Assembly (NCBI GenBank): GCA_016709335.1
Contig: JADJNC010000022.1
Span: 1-64,000 of the forward strand
Direction of reading: 5' to 3'
Source of the DNA: Candidatus Propionivibrio dominans
GTDB taxonomy: Bacteria; Pseudomonadota; Gammaproteobacteria; Burkholderiales; Rhodocyclaceae
Length of the DNA stretch: 64,000 nt
Shown piece by piece: positions 1 to 11,337 of the stretch; within the stretch, counting starts at the first letter, position 1; the number at the start of each line of letters is the position of its first letter. Made by a program: the position numbers and the translations under genes. Under the pieces are notes generated by a model, which was not told the origin of the DNA, ran no database searches, and saw only the letters and a program-made list of their open reading frames with translations.

Positions 1-2404
1 AACGCGCTTTAAGGTAGGGTGAAGCATAGCAATGGCTAATCCCGAGCTCGGCAAGATAAGGTACCAGCTCGGTCGCCTGGGCAAAGGTGAAGTCGCGGTT
101 GAACTGGAATCGGTAGGTGGCGCGTGGTATTACCGCTGTGCGGCGGGTTTGTGCCACTTCACCATGCCGCAACAGAGTGTTGCCGCGCTCGCGTCGGAGT
201 GCATCTTTGAGCGCGGTGAAGCGCTCGTCACCACGCCAGTCTTCCAGATTGAGAGGCAGGCGACGGCGCCAGTTTGGATGCTGGTCGTCCTGACTGCCCG
301 GCAGATTGGCCTGCTCGATCTGGCCAAAAATATCTTCCGGCTGCACCACGAGTACCTGTGCCGGAGAGCGGGCCAGGTAGGCATGAATTGCGATCATGAC
401 CGCTGGCGTCATGACAGGCATCGATACCGGATGAACACTTGCCTCATCGGGCAAGAGTCCTGCGCCTTCCAGAGCCATCAAAATCCGGGCACGATCCTGA
501 GAGCGTTCGACCAGTTGCCTACGGCGTAATTCCTCTGAAGGAAAGAGCTTTAATGCGCTGCGCAGGTCAAGATCATGACCCTGCCACAAACCGCTCAGCG
601 TTGGCAGATCGTGGGTGCTGACCGCAACCAGCGCCTGGCGTGGATACTCGGAAGGTGGCTTGAAATTGCCCCCATCGGTCCGCTCGAACAGGAAAGGACG
701 GTAGGAAAGGATGCCGGCAGCATTGAGTCGGGTTTGGAAACCGTCGGGCACCGTACCCAGGTCTTCACCGATCACCAGGCATTGGTTGCGCTGACTTTCG
801 AGGGCAACGATGCCGAGCAAGTCCTCCAGTGGGCAGGCCACATAGCTTCCCTCAGTCGCTGGCCGGCCAGCGGGTACCCAGAAAACGCGAGCCAGTCCGA
901 TCACGTGATCGATACGCAATGCCCCGCCTTGCCGCATGGCAGCGCGCAAGACGGCGATGAAGGGAGCATAGGCCGCGTCGCGTAGCCGATGCGGAACAAG
1001 AGGCGGCAAACCCCAGTCCTGGCCATAGAGGTTGAAATCGTCGGGCGGCGCCCCGGCATAGGCGTCTTTGGCAAAAACCTCCTGGTTGGTCCAGTACTCG
1101 GAGCCACCCGGATTGACCCCCAGAGCCAGATCCTGATACAGCCCCACGCCCAGACCGCGTCGCGCTGCATGCTGTCCGACTGCGACAAGCTGTTCATCGG
1201 CCAGCCATTGCAGCCAGACAAAAAACGTCACGGCTTCCCGGTATTCTTCGGCAAATACACTGACCGCCGGCGCTTCGGGATGACGATAAGCTTCTGGCCA
1301 GGCCGGCCAGCCCCAGACTGTGGGATTCTCGTGGTGGAAATGATCCTGCAGTGCCTCAAACCGGGCATGCTGTTCCAGGCTGGCACCACACTGTTTCCGA
1401 TAACGTTTAAAGGCCTGAGCCCTGTCATCATCCTGGCTCAGATGCTTATCAAAGAAGTGGCGGTAGAGCAGGGCGAGTACTTCACGTTTGACGGCACTGG
1501 CTTCTTCGTAGGCCACCTGACTACCAGTGCGCAGCCGCCGCAGACGCGCCTGAAAGGTTTCGTTGCCAACAAGCTGACGCGCCGCTTCACACTCGGCAAA
1601 TTCCGGCACCGCAGCCACATCCAGATAGAGGATGTTCAAGTAGCAACGATTCGATGGACTGTAGGGACTGATGCGTCCGGGGTTTTCAGGGAACAGGGCA
1701 TGCAGGGGGTTCACTCCGAGCACGCCGCCGCCGGCTTCCGCCGTCATGTCGACAAGCGAATGCAGGTCGCTGAAATCGCCGATACCCCAATTTCGCCGCG
1801 AGCGCAGGCCATACAGTTGCACGGTCAGCCCCCAGGTGCGGTTGCTTCCCGATACCGCCTCAGGCTGAAAGCAGACGACCGGCGCAACGATCAGCGTCAT
1901 CACGGCGAGGGGGCGACTGGAAGACCCGGTTTCCGCATCTGATTTCCAGATCTCCAGGCTGTGGTATCCGGGTTCTGTCAGTTCCGGCAGAACAAGTTCG
2001 ACGCGCACGAAAGGGGCATCGCCCAAAATTCTTTCGCCCAGCCGGTTCAGATGGGAAGGAACGAATTCTCCGCTGCTTCTGCTTCCCGCTTCAGTCGTCA
2101 GTGTCCAGCACCAGCCGAAATTTGCATCCGCCTCTGGTAATGAGAGCGCAATGACGGGCGTTGCATCACACTGAGAAACCAGAACCGGCGGCAGCGTCCT
2201 GCGCCATTCGCTGTCTTCAAGTTGCTGCATCAGTGTCGCCGGATCCCCTTCGGCAGGAAAGTGCATGGCCGTCAGCAGTGCGCGGCGCGTTTGATCCGAG
2301 GTCGCGTGGAAATTGCCCCAGATATCGTGATACCCGTTGGCAATGCCACAACGCTCGGCAAGCTGCGCCAGCGCGTCTTCGATATCAAAAGGGGGAGTTG
2401 TCAT
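1..2404 (-). CDS. malQ-treY: MalQ-TreY fusion: 4-alpha-glucanotransferase / maltooligosyltrehalose synthase (partial)
   Basis: The first ~801 codons are visible; the gene runs off the left edge. Its ATG at 2404 overlaps the treZ stop (TAATG), so the two are translationally coupled. Residues ~1-755 are a MalQ-type GH77 enzyme: [12 protein letters not shown] carries the nucleophile Asp (about 499) and IGEDLGTVP the acid/base Glu (about 547), the spacing seen in E. coli MalQ. From about residue 759 the same frame continues without a stop into [16 protein letters not shown] and [14 protein letters not shown], the conserved start of TreY (GH13), which isomerises the reducing end of maltodextrins to a trehalosyl unit. 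MalQ would disproportionate short maltodextrins into TreY substrates. Such two-domain proteins are known in some proteobacteria. The TreY catalytic part lies outside the window, so fusion is certain only to base 1. Confidence 0.9.
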   Translation of the reverse strand, partial: MTTPPFDIEDALAQLAERCGIANGYHDIWGNFHATSDQTRRALLTAMHFPAEGDPATLMQQLEDSEWRRTLPPVLVSQCDATPVIALSLPEADANFGWCWTLTTEAGSRSSGEFVPSHLNRLGERILGDAPFVRVELVLPELTEPGYHSLEIWKSDAETGSSSRPLAVMTLIVAPVVCFQPEAVSGSNRTWGLTVQLYGLRSRRNWGIGDFSDLHSLVDMTAEAGGGVLGVNPLHALFPENPGRISPYSPSNRCYLNILYLDVAAVPEFAECEAARQLVGNETFQARLRRLRTGSQVAYEEASAVKREVLALLYRHFFDKHLSQDDDRAQAFKRYRKQCGASLEQHARFEALQDHFHHENPTVWGWPAWPEAYRHPEAPAVSVFAEEYREAVTFFVWLQWLADEQLVAVGQHAARRGLGVGLYQDLALGVNPGGSEYWTNQEVFAKDAYAGAPPDDFNLYGQDWGLPPLVPHRLRDAAYAPFIAVLRAAMRQGGALRIDHVIGLARVFWVPAGRPATEGSYVACPLEDLLGIVALESQRNQCLVIGEDLGTVPDGFQTRLNAAGILSYRPFLFERTDGGNFKPPSEYPRQALVAVSTHDLPTLSGLWQGHDLDLRSALKLFPSEELRRRQLVERSQDRARILMALEGAGLLPDEASVHPVSMPVMTPAVMIAIHAYLARSPAQVLVVQPEDIFGQIEQANLPGSQDDQHPNWRRRLPLNLEDWRGDERFTALKDALRRERGNTLLRHGEVAQTRRTAVIPRATYRFQFNRDFTFAQATELVPYLAELGISHCYASPYLKAR

Positions 2405-4251
2405 TAGCGGCTTTCCTTTTGCAGATGCCATATGGCCGACCAGGGTGGCAGTTGTCCAGCGACGAGCGCCGTATTGTTCATATTGCTGGTGGCAAATAGC
2501 CGTGTTCCAACGGTCTGTTTTGCGTCGATCGTATTCTCGCCAAGATTGGCAAGTAACGTGAGGAGGCTACTGTCACCCAAGCGCCAATGGATAACCATTG
2601 CGCGATCCGACAAGAGAGAGAATTGCGGATCGCCGTTACCCATACCGGCCAGCCGTGGCGTAATCCATTGCCGACGCAGGGCGAGCAGTTGTCGGTGCAG
2701 CTCAAGGGTAGTGCGCTGCTGCGGCATGCGCTCCATGGCACTCCAGTCGAGGACGCAGCGCTTGAAAGTTTCCGCAGCATTGGGATCCGGGATGCTTTCA
2801 CGCACCGCCGGGTCGGCGAAACGGGCAAAGCGCGAGAATTCACGCCGACGGCCTTCGGTCACGGCGTTGGCGAGTTCGGGGCCGAAATCGCAGAAAAACA
2901 GGAAAGGTTGGGTGGTGGCAAATTCCTCACCCATGAACAGCATCGGCGGTTGCGGCGCAAGCAGCAGCACCGCCGTCAGGGCTTCCATTGCCGTTGGCGA
3001 AGCCAGATGACTCAGACGTTCGCCAAACGCCCGGTTTCCTATCTGGTCGTGATTCTGCAGGAAATTGATGAAGGCCGCGGGTGGCAGATGGGCGCTGGGT
3101 TCTCCACGCAATTCGCCGTCGGCGAATCTTGAAGCTTCGCCCTGAAAGGCGAATCCCTCGGTTAAACAACGAGCGAGCAAGCGCGCTGGCTGGTCAGCGT
3201 AATCAGTGTAGTAACCGTCGGTTTCGCCAGTAGCGAGTACATGGAATACGTGATGGATGTCATCATTCCACTGGGCCGTGGCCTGGAGAGGATCGCAAGT
3301 AGTGCCTTTTTCGCAGTCGCGGCCCAGGTAACGGGCCTGGTTGCGCTCGTTTTCAAGCACCATATGGACGTGGCGCGCGCGACCCGGACCGGTTTTGATC
3401 GCTTCGGCGAGCACCTCGATAATGTCCGGTGAGCTGTCGTCGCAAATGGCGTGGATGGCATCGAGACGCAGTCCGTCCAGGTGGAACTCCTCCAGCCAGT
3501 GAAGACCGTTGTGCACAAAGAACTCGCGCACCGTCCTACTGTTCTCGCTGTCGAAGTTGATCGCCGCACCCCACGGCGTGGCGTGGCGCGGATTGAAGAA
3601 GTCCTTGGCGTAAGCATGCAGGTAATTGCCTTCCGGACCGAAATGATTGTAGACCACGTCAAGCAACACCATCAGACCGCGCTCGTGTGCAGCGTCGATC
3701 AAGCGTTTGAAGTCGTCCGGACGGCCATAGGCGGCATCCGGCGCGAACAGCAGCACGCCGTCGTAACCCCAGTTGCAGCGCCCGGGGAAATCGGCAACCG
3801 GCATGATCTCGAGAGCCGTAACCCCCAGCTCGACAAGATAATCGAGACGCTCAATCACGCCATTGAAGTTGCCCGCCGACGTAAAACAGCCGATGTGCAG
3901 TTCGTAAATCACCGCTTCTTCCCAAGGCCGACCACGCCAGTCGTCGTCCGACCAGTCGAAAGCGGTCGGATCGATCACCTCGGAGGCGCCATGAACGTCG
4001 TCGGGATTGGAACGGGAAACGGGGTCGGGAACCAGCAGTCCGTCGGGCAGGCGGAAACGATACCGACTGCCAACGTGTGCCGTCGGATGACTGAATTCGA
4101 ACCAGCCCTGGCCTGCCGTCAGCATCGGCAATTCGTTGGCATCGTCAAGTTGCAGGCTGACAGCGTCTACGCCAGGGGCCCAAAGCCGGAAGCGGACACC
4201 GCCGCCGCTGAGTGGTTCGGCGCCGAAGGGCATGGCATGCTTACGCTTCAT
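2404..4251 (-). CDS. treZ: malto-oligosyltrehalose trehalohydrolase
   Basis: TreZ hydrolyses maltooligosyl-trehalose made by TreY, releasing free trehalose. The protein is 615 aa, normal for the family. The N-terminal ~95 residues form a CBM48-like beta domain ([15 protein letters not shown]), followed by a GH13 barrel. The expected catalytic residues are visible: Asp264 in GLRLDAIHA, Glu300 in MVLENERN and Asp402 in [14 protein letters not shown]. The start ATG at 4251 overlaps the glgX stop (ATGA) and the stop overlaps the malQ-treY start, so it sits inside a tightly coupled operon. Together with the TreY domain next door it gives the complete TreYZ route from glycogen or maltodextrin to trehalose, a typical osmoprotectant path. 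The gene is intact. Confidence 0.95.
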   Translation of the reverse strand: MKRKHAMPFGAEPLSGGGVRFRLWAPGVDAVSLQLDDANELPMLTAGQGWFEFSHPTAHVGSRYRFRLPDGLLVPDPVSRSNPDDVHGASEVIDPTAFDWSDDDWRGRPWEEAVIYELHIGCFTSAGNFNGVIERLDYLVELGVTALEIMPVADFPGRCNWGYDGVLLFAPDAAYGRPDDFKRLIDAAHERGLMVLLDVVYNHFGPEGNYLHAYAKDFFNPRHATPWGAAINFDSENSRTVREFFVHNGLHWLEEFHLDGLRLDAIHAICDDSSPDIIEVLAEAIKTGPGRARHVHMVLENERNQARYLGRDCEKGTTCDPLQATAQWNDDIHHVFHVLATGETDGYYTDYADQPARLLARCLTEGFAFQGEASRFADGELRGEPSAHLPPAAFINFLQNHDQIGNRAFGERLSHLASPTAMEALTAVLLLAPQPPMLFMGEEFATTQPFLFFCDFGPELANAVTEGRRREFSRFARFADPAVRESIPDPNAAETFKRCVLDWSAMERMPQQRTTLELHRQLLALRRQWITPRLAGMGNGDPQFSLLSDRAMVIHWRLGDSSLLTLLANLGENTIDAKQTVGTRLFATSNMNNTALVAGQLPPWSAIWHLQKESR

Positions 4252-6381
4252 TGCGGTGTCGCCTGCTTCAGCAGAGCCAGCGAGCGACCCGCAAGTGAAT
4301 AAGCGTCACCTCCGTTAAAGGTGCCGTCTACCTTCAGGCCCCCAGCGAAATTGGTGTCGAGGACACTCGACCATTGACAGTCTTTGCAAATGAGGGGTAA
4401 CTGGAATGGAATCGTTTCGTGATGACTGTTGAAGAGCAGCAGAAAGTTATCGTCCTTGATAGGGCGACCACGCCCATCGCGCTCTTCCATGGCCTCACCG
4501 AATAGATAAACCCCGAGACAGCGGGCAAAATCATGCGCCCATTCCTGATCACTCATTTCGGCGCCGTCAGGCTTGATCCAATGGATGTCCTTGTTATCCG
4601 AGCCGCCGATGGCCTGCCCCTGGAAAAAGTGTTTCCGATGGAAAACGGGATGGTCGCGCCTCAGGGCGATGACGTGCTGAACGAAGGCCAGAAACTCGCG
4701 GTCAGCGTCGGACAGATTCCAGTTAACCCAACTGATCTCGTTATCCTGGCAGTAGGCGTTGTTGTTCCCCTTCTGGGGTGCGGCCCATTTCGTCACCGGC
4801 CAGCAACATGGGAACGCCCTGTGAGAGAAAGAGCGTCGCCAGCAGATTGCGTTTCTGGCGAGTACGTAGTGCATTGATTTCGGCATCTTCGGTCTCCCCC
4901 TCCGCACCGCAGTTCCATGAGTTGTTGTTGTCGGTACCGTCCCGGTTGCCCTCGCCGTTGGCCTCGTTGTGCTTGTCGTTGTAGCTCACTACATCGTGCA
5001 GGGTAAAGCCGTCGTGTGCGGTAATGAAATTGACGCTGGCGTAAGGCTTGCGACCGCTGTGATCGTAAAAATCGCTTGATCCGGTGAGACGGCTGGCGAA
5101 ATCACCAATCAGGCCGCCATCGCCCTTCCAGTAGGAGCGCATGGTGTCACGGTAGTGGTCGTTCCATTCACCCCAGCCGGTCGGGAAATTACCCACCTGA
5201 TAGCCGCCCTCTCCGAGATCCCATGGCTCGGCGATAAGCTTTACCTGGGACAGCACCGGATCCTGGACCAGGATGTCGAAAAAAGCTCCGAGGCGGTTGA
5301 CGGCGTGCAGTTCGCGCGCCAGCGCCGAAGCCAGATCGAAGCGGAAACCATCCACGTGCATTTCAAGCACCCAGTAGCGCAGCGAATCCATGATCATCTG
5401 CAGTACCCTTGGATTCTGCAGGTTAAGCGTGTTGCCGCAGCCCGTGTAATCCATGTAGTAGCGCGGATCGTCGCCAACCAGACGGTAGTAGGAAGCGTTG
5501 TCGACCCCCTTGAAGGAAATTGTTGGACCGTAGTGATTGCCTTCGGCGGTGTGATTGTAGACCACGTCGAGGATAACCTCGATACCGTTCGAATGCATGG
5601 TCTTGACCATGGTCTTGAACTCGCTGACCTCGCCGCTCGAGCTGTAACGGCTATCCGCAGCAAAAAAACCGATCGAATTATAGCCCCAGTAGTTGGACAG
5701 GCCTTGGTCAAGAAGATGCCGGTCATTGAGGAAGGTGTGTATCGGCATCAACTCTACCGAAGTGATCCCCAGGCGCTTGAGATGATCGATTACCGGAGCC
5801 GTCGCCAGGCCAGCGTAGGTTCCGCGTAACGCTGGCGGAACTTCCGGGTGGTTTTTTGTAAAACCGCGTACATGCAATTCGTACACCACCATGTCGGTCC
5901 ATGCAATGTGCGGGGCCTTGTCTTCGCCCCAGGGGAAAGTCGGATCGATGACACGACACTTGGGCATGTCGGCAGCGTTGTCGCGACAGTCAAAGGACAT
6001 ATCTTCCTGACTATCACCGACCGAATAGCCGAAATGGGCGTCGCTCCAGCGCAACTCGCCGGCAATGTCCTTGGCGTAGGGCTCAATCAGTAACTTGTTG
6101 GGGTTGAATCGATGACCGTTCGCCGGGTCGTAGGGGCCATGCACGCGATAGCCGTAGAGCAGGCCCGGTCGGGCCTCGGGCAGATAGCAATGCCAGATCA
6201 GGTCGGTCCGCTCGCGCAGTTCGATGCGCTGAATTTCATTTTCTCCAGTAGGATCGAACAGGCACAACTCGACCTTGGTTGCATTCTCGAAAAAGAGGGC
6301 GAAGTTGACCCCTTCGCCATCCCAGGTCGCGCCGCGTGGGAAAGGGGTGCCAGGCCAGACGGCTGATAAAGGCAAGTTCAT
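4248..6381 (-). pseudogene. glgX: glycogen debranching enzyme GlgX, interrupted by a single-base frameshift
   Basis: GlgX (GH13 isoamylase type) removes short side chains from limit dextrins and feeds the TreY/TreZ and MalQ steps. The start at 6381 is preferred because AGGA lies 8 nt upstream; a longer frame to 6420 exists. Residues include [20 protein letters not shown] (CBM48 start), [12 protein letters not shown] (nucleophile Asp) and [13 protein letters not shown] (acid/base Glu). The first frame ends shortly after GDEMGRTP at 4741, and the protein resumes in another frame at [19 protein letters not shown]. One surplus base in the G run at 4775-4778 (C run on the coding strand) explains this exactly; removing it restores ~711 aa. 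A homopolymer lesion in a conserved motif could be a real mutation or a consensus error. The stop overlaps the treZ start. Confidence 0.85.
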
Positions 6382-6433
6382 AATTGTTCCTAATCGATAT
6401 TTTTCTAAAACAACAGTCAAAATTGTCGGACAC

Positions 6434-6464
6434 GCTGAAAGCCTTGCGCAGAAAGGCTTTCAGC
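6434..6464. repeat. 12-bp perfect hairpin between glgC and glgX
   Basis: GCTGAAAGCCTT (6434-6445) pairs perfectly with AAGGCTTTCAGC (6453-6464) around a 7-nt loop. It lies in the ~180-nt gap between the glgC stop and the glgX start. No T run follows directly on the minus strand, so it does not look like a classical rho-independent terminator. It may be an attenuator, an mRNA-stabilising stem or a REP-like unit. It is the only long break in an otherwise overlapping operon. Confidence 0.5.
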
Positions 6465-6564
6465 CAGACCAAGCCATTGGTATAGCATCTGGATTGAAAT
6501 CGCAGTAATGTTTGCAGCGCGAGGGCTACTGCGGATCAATCAATGACAACTGTGTTTTCTGTAA

Positions 6565-7788
6565 TTATTCCTGGTAACACGTCAGATCGGGCACTTCCGT
6601 ACCTTTCGGTAATACCACGACACCACCCTCGCTGACGTGGTAACGCGCTTTGTCAGCCGCCGGATCAAAACCGATGCAAGTGTTGGGCGCTATATTGTTA
6701 TAGCGGTCCACTATGACTCGCCGTAAACGGCTCCCACGACGAATCACCGAGTAGTCCATGATGATGCAATCCTCAATTTCAACATCCTTTTCGACGATCA
6801 CCTCACGCCGAAGGATCGAGTTGCGGACACTGGCACTTCTGATCAGTGACCCTGGTCCGATTGCGGTATTTTCGATATGGCCGGAGAGGATGCGTGCCGA
6901 AGGACCCTGGTAATTGCTGGAATTGACCACCCATTGTGGGTTGAACAGTTTGAAGCGGGGTTGCTCACCGAGCACGTCAAGGTGCGCAGCGTAATAGGCA
7001 TCGATGGTACCCACGTCGCGCCAGTAGGCCTTCTCTTCGTATTCGGCGACGCCCGGAACACGATTCTCGGCGAAATTGTAGGCAAATACCCGGTGGCTAT
7101 TGATGAGGCGAGGCAGGATGTTGTGTCCGAAATCGTGCTCGTCACGTTCTTTGGCTTCGCGCAAAGCAGTCAGCAGCACTTCGGTATCGAACAGGTAATT
7201 GCCCATCGAGCCATAAGCGCGACTCGGATCGTTGACCATCGGTGGCGGGTTTTTTGGTTTTTCCAGAAAACCCTTGATGCGGCCCGAGCCATCGGCGTCG
7301 ATGATTCCGAATGCCGAAGCTTCGGCCAGCGGGACAGGGATCGACGCTACCGACACATGGGCAGAACTCTGGCGATGAAAATCGATCATCTGCCGCACAT
7401 CCATGCGATAGATATGGTCGGCGCCGAATACGGCAACCATATCCGGCGCATAACGTTCGATCAGGTTGATGTTCTGATAAACGGCGTCCGAAGTACCCTG
7501 AAACCACTCCGGCCCCTCGCGCATCTGCGGTGGAACGACAGTGACAAAATGACCAGGAAAGGACTGAGCCTGCCCCCAGGATTTATTCACATGCTCGATC
7601 AACGACTGGGACTTGTATTGCACAAGCAGAAAGATGGCGTGTATTTCTGAATTCACCAGACTGCTGAGAACGTAATCAGCGATGCGGTAACGGCTTCCGA
7701 AAGGCACAGCGGGCTTGGACCGATGTGCTGTTAGGGGATGAAGCCGTGTTCCCTGACCACCGGCCATGACCATTGCGAGTACTTTCAT
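6565..7788 (-). CDS. glgC: glucose-1-phosphate adenylyltransferase
   Basis: GlgC makes ADP-glucose from glucose-1-phosphate and ATP, the committed step of glycogen synthesis. The protein is 407 aa from the ATG at 7788, which has a strong GGAG ribosome site 7 nt upstream; an upstream in-frame codon at 7833 has none. The N-terminal nucleotidyl-transferase signature AMVMAGGQGTRLHPLT, then SKPAVPFG and YRIADYVLSS, are intact. The C-terminal third holds the left-handed beta-helix repeats (NSILRREVIVEKDVEIEDC). It lies 22 nt after the treS-maltokinase gene, so they are probably co-transcribed. GlgA and GlgB are not in the window and may lie elsewhere. The gene links glycogen build-up with the trehalose enzymes around it. 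Confidence 0.95.
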   Translation of the reverse strand: MKVLAMVMAGGQGTRLHPLTAHRSKPAVPFGSRYRIADYVLSSLVNSEIHAIFLLVQYKSQSLIEHVNKSWGQAQSFPGHFVTVVPPQMREGPEWFQGTSDAVYQNINLIERYAPDMVAVFGADHIYRMDVRQMIDFHRQSSAHVSVASIPVPLAEASAFGIIDADGSGRIKGFLEKPKNPPPMVNDPSRAYGSMGNYLFDTEVLLTALREAKERDEHDFGHNILPRLINSHRVFAYNFAENRVPGVAEYEEKAYWRDVGTIDAYYAAHLDVLGEQPRFKLFNPQWVVNSSNYQGPSARILSGHIENTAIGPGSLIRSASVRNSILRREVIVEKDVEIEDCIIMDYSVIRRGSRLRRVIVDRYNNIAPNTCIGFDPAADKARYHVSEGGVVVLPKGTEVPDLTCYQE

Positions 7789-7810
7789 GAGTTTTCTCCT
7801 TTGTTGAAAT

Positions 7811-10800
7811 TCATAAAGCTGCTGTTTGTGCATCCAGCAATCTGATCAAACTGAAAAGTGGAATCGACAGCCAGTCGGGCCGATTATTCATCTCGTAGCG
7901 CAACTCGTAGAGCGCTTTTTCGATTACGAAGAAACGGATCAGTCGTTCCGCTGCGCCGGGCTCTTCGGGCCAGGCAGGACAACCCTTGATGGCCTTGCGA
8001 TAGCCCTCAAGAAAAGCACCTGAAACTTGTTGTTCCCAGTCCTCAACGAGCGGTCCAACGCGGGAGCGATCGGCAGGGTGTAAAGCAGTTTCGGTATTGG
8101 CAGCGACCGCCGCAACGTAACTGAAGGAACGCAACATGCCGGCAACATCACGTAACGGGGAGTGTTTCTGCCGCCTTTCCTCCATTGGTCGTCCCGGTTC
8201 GCCTTCAAAATCGATAATGACAAAGTCGTTATTGACACGCAGTACCTGTCCCAGGTGATAGTCGCCGTGATAGCGCATCTTGGCAGCAGAAATTCCTGAT
8301 AGCGCTTTTGGTGAGATCAGGTCAAGCACCGCCGGCCGTAGTGACGACAGTTGGTCGCTGGCCGCGCGCAGGTTTTCTGCCAGATCTTTGCGGTGTCTTT
8401 CCAGTTCGTTGAGAGTCGCGATGGCTTCGGCTTGTAACGCGCCCGACCAACTGGCGAAATCATCCGGCGCGATCGGCTCCGGTTCGAAAGCCGCGTCGCC
8501 GGTGGATATACCAAAGGCCTGGTGCAGTTCGCCGGTACGGCAGCCGAGCAATTCGATCAACGAGAGGAAGTAAGCATGCGGATTGAGTTCTGATTCCTCG
8601 GACTCAAGCTTGGGTGTGGACAAGAAACGCGCAAGGTAATCCACTGCGAAACGCCAACTGTCCCCCTGATTCTCTGTAAAGCCCTGCAACAACACCAGAG
8701 ACATTTTCTGTCCATCGGCACGGAGATACTCCACCGATCCGGCGACGGGTGCGACGTTCGGGTATTGAGAATGCTCTGTCAGGTAACGACCGACCTCTAC
8801 TTCGAGGTTGGTGCCGAACTGGAGACGACGGTATCCCTTAAGAAACAATTTGTCGCCGAAGAAGACTGCCGTATTGCTCTGTTCCAGTGTTGGATGGCGC
8901 ACGGGTGCCGCAATACCCTCAGACAGCCTGGAGAAGACCGGTGTGGCGCGGAATTCGAGACGCCCCTTGCCAAAGGGTAGCGAGATGTTTTCGCCAATGC
9001 CCTCAGCCAAAGAGCGGCAGAAACCTTCAGCGCCGAATGCGCCGAAAAGAATTCCCGTGCGATCCTTCTGACGCACCTTGGCCAGCGTCCAAGTTGCCAA
9101 TTCCGCACGTTGTTCCTCGCTCGTTTCTTCGTCCCAACCGATTGCCAGGGGCAGGAAATAAAGCTGCGGCGATATTTCTGCGCATTGCACTTCGATGATG
9201 GTCAGCAGCCAGCTACCGGTGGGGGTATCCCAAGCTTGCTGTTCAAGAATCTTGATGCGTTCGATCTTGTGGCTCTTGGCGGCGAACCAGCGCTTACTCG
9301 CCAGATACGGCAACATGACCTGGTTCTGAAATTTCTCCCGAGTGGTGGCCGCCAAAGCACGGCGCACAGTGGTGGCGCTGGCTTTGCCTCCCGATAGGGT
9401 CAACCAACCCTGGGTGAGCACCAATATGGGCAATTCCGGTCGAGTCAGGCGCTCTTCGTGCCAATAGGGTACGGCCACGTTGGTCGATAGGCTGAAGCAG
9501 TAGGTACCGTGCCCATGAAGGGTCAACAAATAGGGAAGATCGCCAATCGGAGGGAAAGGGAGCGACCGAGCAGTTCAACCGGCACCCGCGTCTTGTATGC
9601 CGCCAGGTCGAGTTCCACCGGCTGCGCGTTTCGAGAAAGATTGACCACGCAAAGCAGCTTTTGATCCTCCCATTCGCGCACGTAGGCAAGGATCTTGCGG
9701 TTACCAGGTTCCAGAAATTTGATGCTGTCGCGACCGAAGGCTTTGTAGTTTTTGCGCACTGTAATAAGACGTTTGGTCTAATGCAGCAACGACGAAAGAT
9801 TGCGTGTCTGTGCTTCGACATTGATGGCCTCATAGCCATAGATTGGATCCATATTGGGTGGCAGAAAGAGCCGTTGGGGGTCGGCTTTGGAAAAGCCGGC
9901 GTTACGGTCCGGACTCCACTGCATTGGGGTTCGTACGCCATTACGGTCTCCGAGATAGATGTTGTCGCCCATACCGATTTCGTCGCCATAGTAGAGTACC
10001 GGAGAGCCTGGCAATGTCAGAATAAGAAATTTTACCAGTTCGATTTTGCCGCGGTTGTTCTCCATCAATGGCGCCAATCGACGCCGGATACCCACGTTGA
10101 CGCGCATGCGAGGGTCAGCGGCATACGCCTCGTACATGTAATCCCGTTCGCGCTGGGTAACCATTTCCAGTGTCAGTTCATCATGGTTTCGCAGAAATAT
10201 CGCCCATTGGCAGTTATCCGGGATTTCGGGAGTCTGGTTCATGATCTCTATGATCGGATGGCGCTCTTCCTGGGCAACGGCCATGAATATCCGTGGCATT
10301 ACCGGGAAGTTATAGGCCATATGGCATTCATCGCCATCGCCGAAATATTCGCGCACGTCTTCGGGCCACTGGTTGGCCTCGGCTAACAGCATGCGATTCT
10401 TATAGTGGGCATCAATTACAGCGCGCATTTGCTTGATGACATCGTGGGTCTCTTGCAAGTTTTCGTTGGCTGTACCCTCGCGGACGCAGAGGTAGGGAAT
10501 GGCGTCCAGACGCAGACCGTCGACCCCCATATCGAGCCAGAAGCGCATGATACGGATCACCGCCTTCACCACTGCCGGGTTATTGTGGTTCAGATCCGGT
10601 TGGTGTGAGAAAAATCGGTGCCAGTAATAGGCCCCGGCCACTTCGTCCCAGGCCCAGTTGGATTTTTCCGTATCGGTGAAAATTATCCTTGTCTCTGGAA
10701 ATTTCTTGTCAGTTTTCGACCATAGGTAAAAATCTCGTTTGGACGAGCCTTCCGGCGCACGGCGCGCCGCCTGGAACCAGGGATGCTGATCGGAAGTGTG

Positions 10801-11163
10801 ATTGATGACCAACTCGGTGATGACTTTCAACCCCCGCCCATGCGCCTCACGGATGAAGTTACGGACATCGGCGCGGGTACCGTACTCCGGGTGTACATTG
10901 TGGTAGTCGGAAATGTCGTAACCATCGTCGCGGAAAGGCGATGGATAGAACGGCAACAACCACAAGGTGTTAACACCGAGATCCTGCCGGTAATCCAGTT
11001 TTTCGGATAAACCTTTGAAGTCGCCCATACCGTCGCCGTTGCTGTCGAAAAAAGCCTTGACATGCAATTCGTAAATGATTGCGTCCTTGTACCAGAGGGG
11101 ATCCTTGTCCCATGCCAGGGATTCGTTTGAATTTGCACCAGGCTTGATTTCGTCGTTGTGCAT
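7811..11163 (-). pseudogene. treS: trehalose synthase-maltokinase fusion, interrupted by a TAG codon and a frameshift
   Basis: TreS interconverts trehalose and maltose; the C-terminal maltokinase phosphorylates maltose to maltose-1-phosphate. The ATG at 11163 has GGAGAG just upstream. The TreS part shows [18 protein letters not shown], the [13 protein letters not shown] nucleophile and [13 protein letters not shown]. At 9778-9780 an in-frame TAG stands between SSLLH and TKRLITVRK, where homologues have Trp (TGG), so one base change explains it. About 220 nt further, at the C run at 9558-9560 (GGG on +), one base is missing; restoring it joins VELLGRS to PFPPIGDLPYLL. The remaining 572 codons encode an intact maltokinase (RYHGDYHLGQVL, DFEGEP). 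Two independent lesions in one gene favour real decay, but the indel could be a consensus error. Without repair, only the TreS domain of 461 aa would be made. Confidence 0.85.
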
Positions 11164-11337
11164 CGTTCTCTCCAATCAAGAAAATTAGTCGAATTTGCGC
11201 TTAATGCTGCAAATGCTTGACCAACTGATTCAGTACGTAGCTTCAAGTTTCATAATACGTCTTTTGCGATCGCTTGATATCGTGTCTGTAGTTGTTTATG
11301 CAGGCATGTTCAGCAGAAGTCAGGATCACTGAGTCCA

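Noticed and set aside
989..1942. 317-codon open frame on the plus strand
   Set aside because: It lies opposite the MalQ reading frame, which has clear GH77 catalytic motifs; the plus-strand translation has no recognisable domain.
9661..10386. 241-codon plus-strand frame
   Set aside because: Opposite the treS frame with no family motif.
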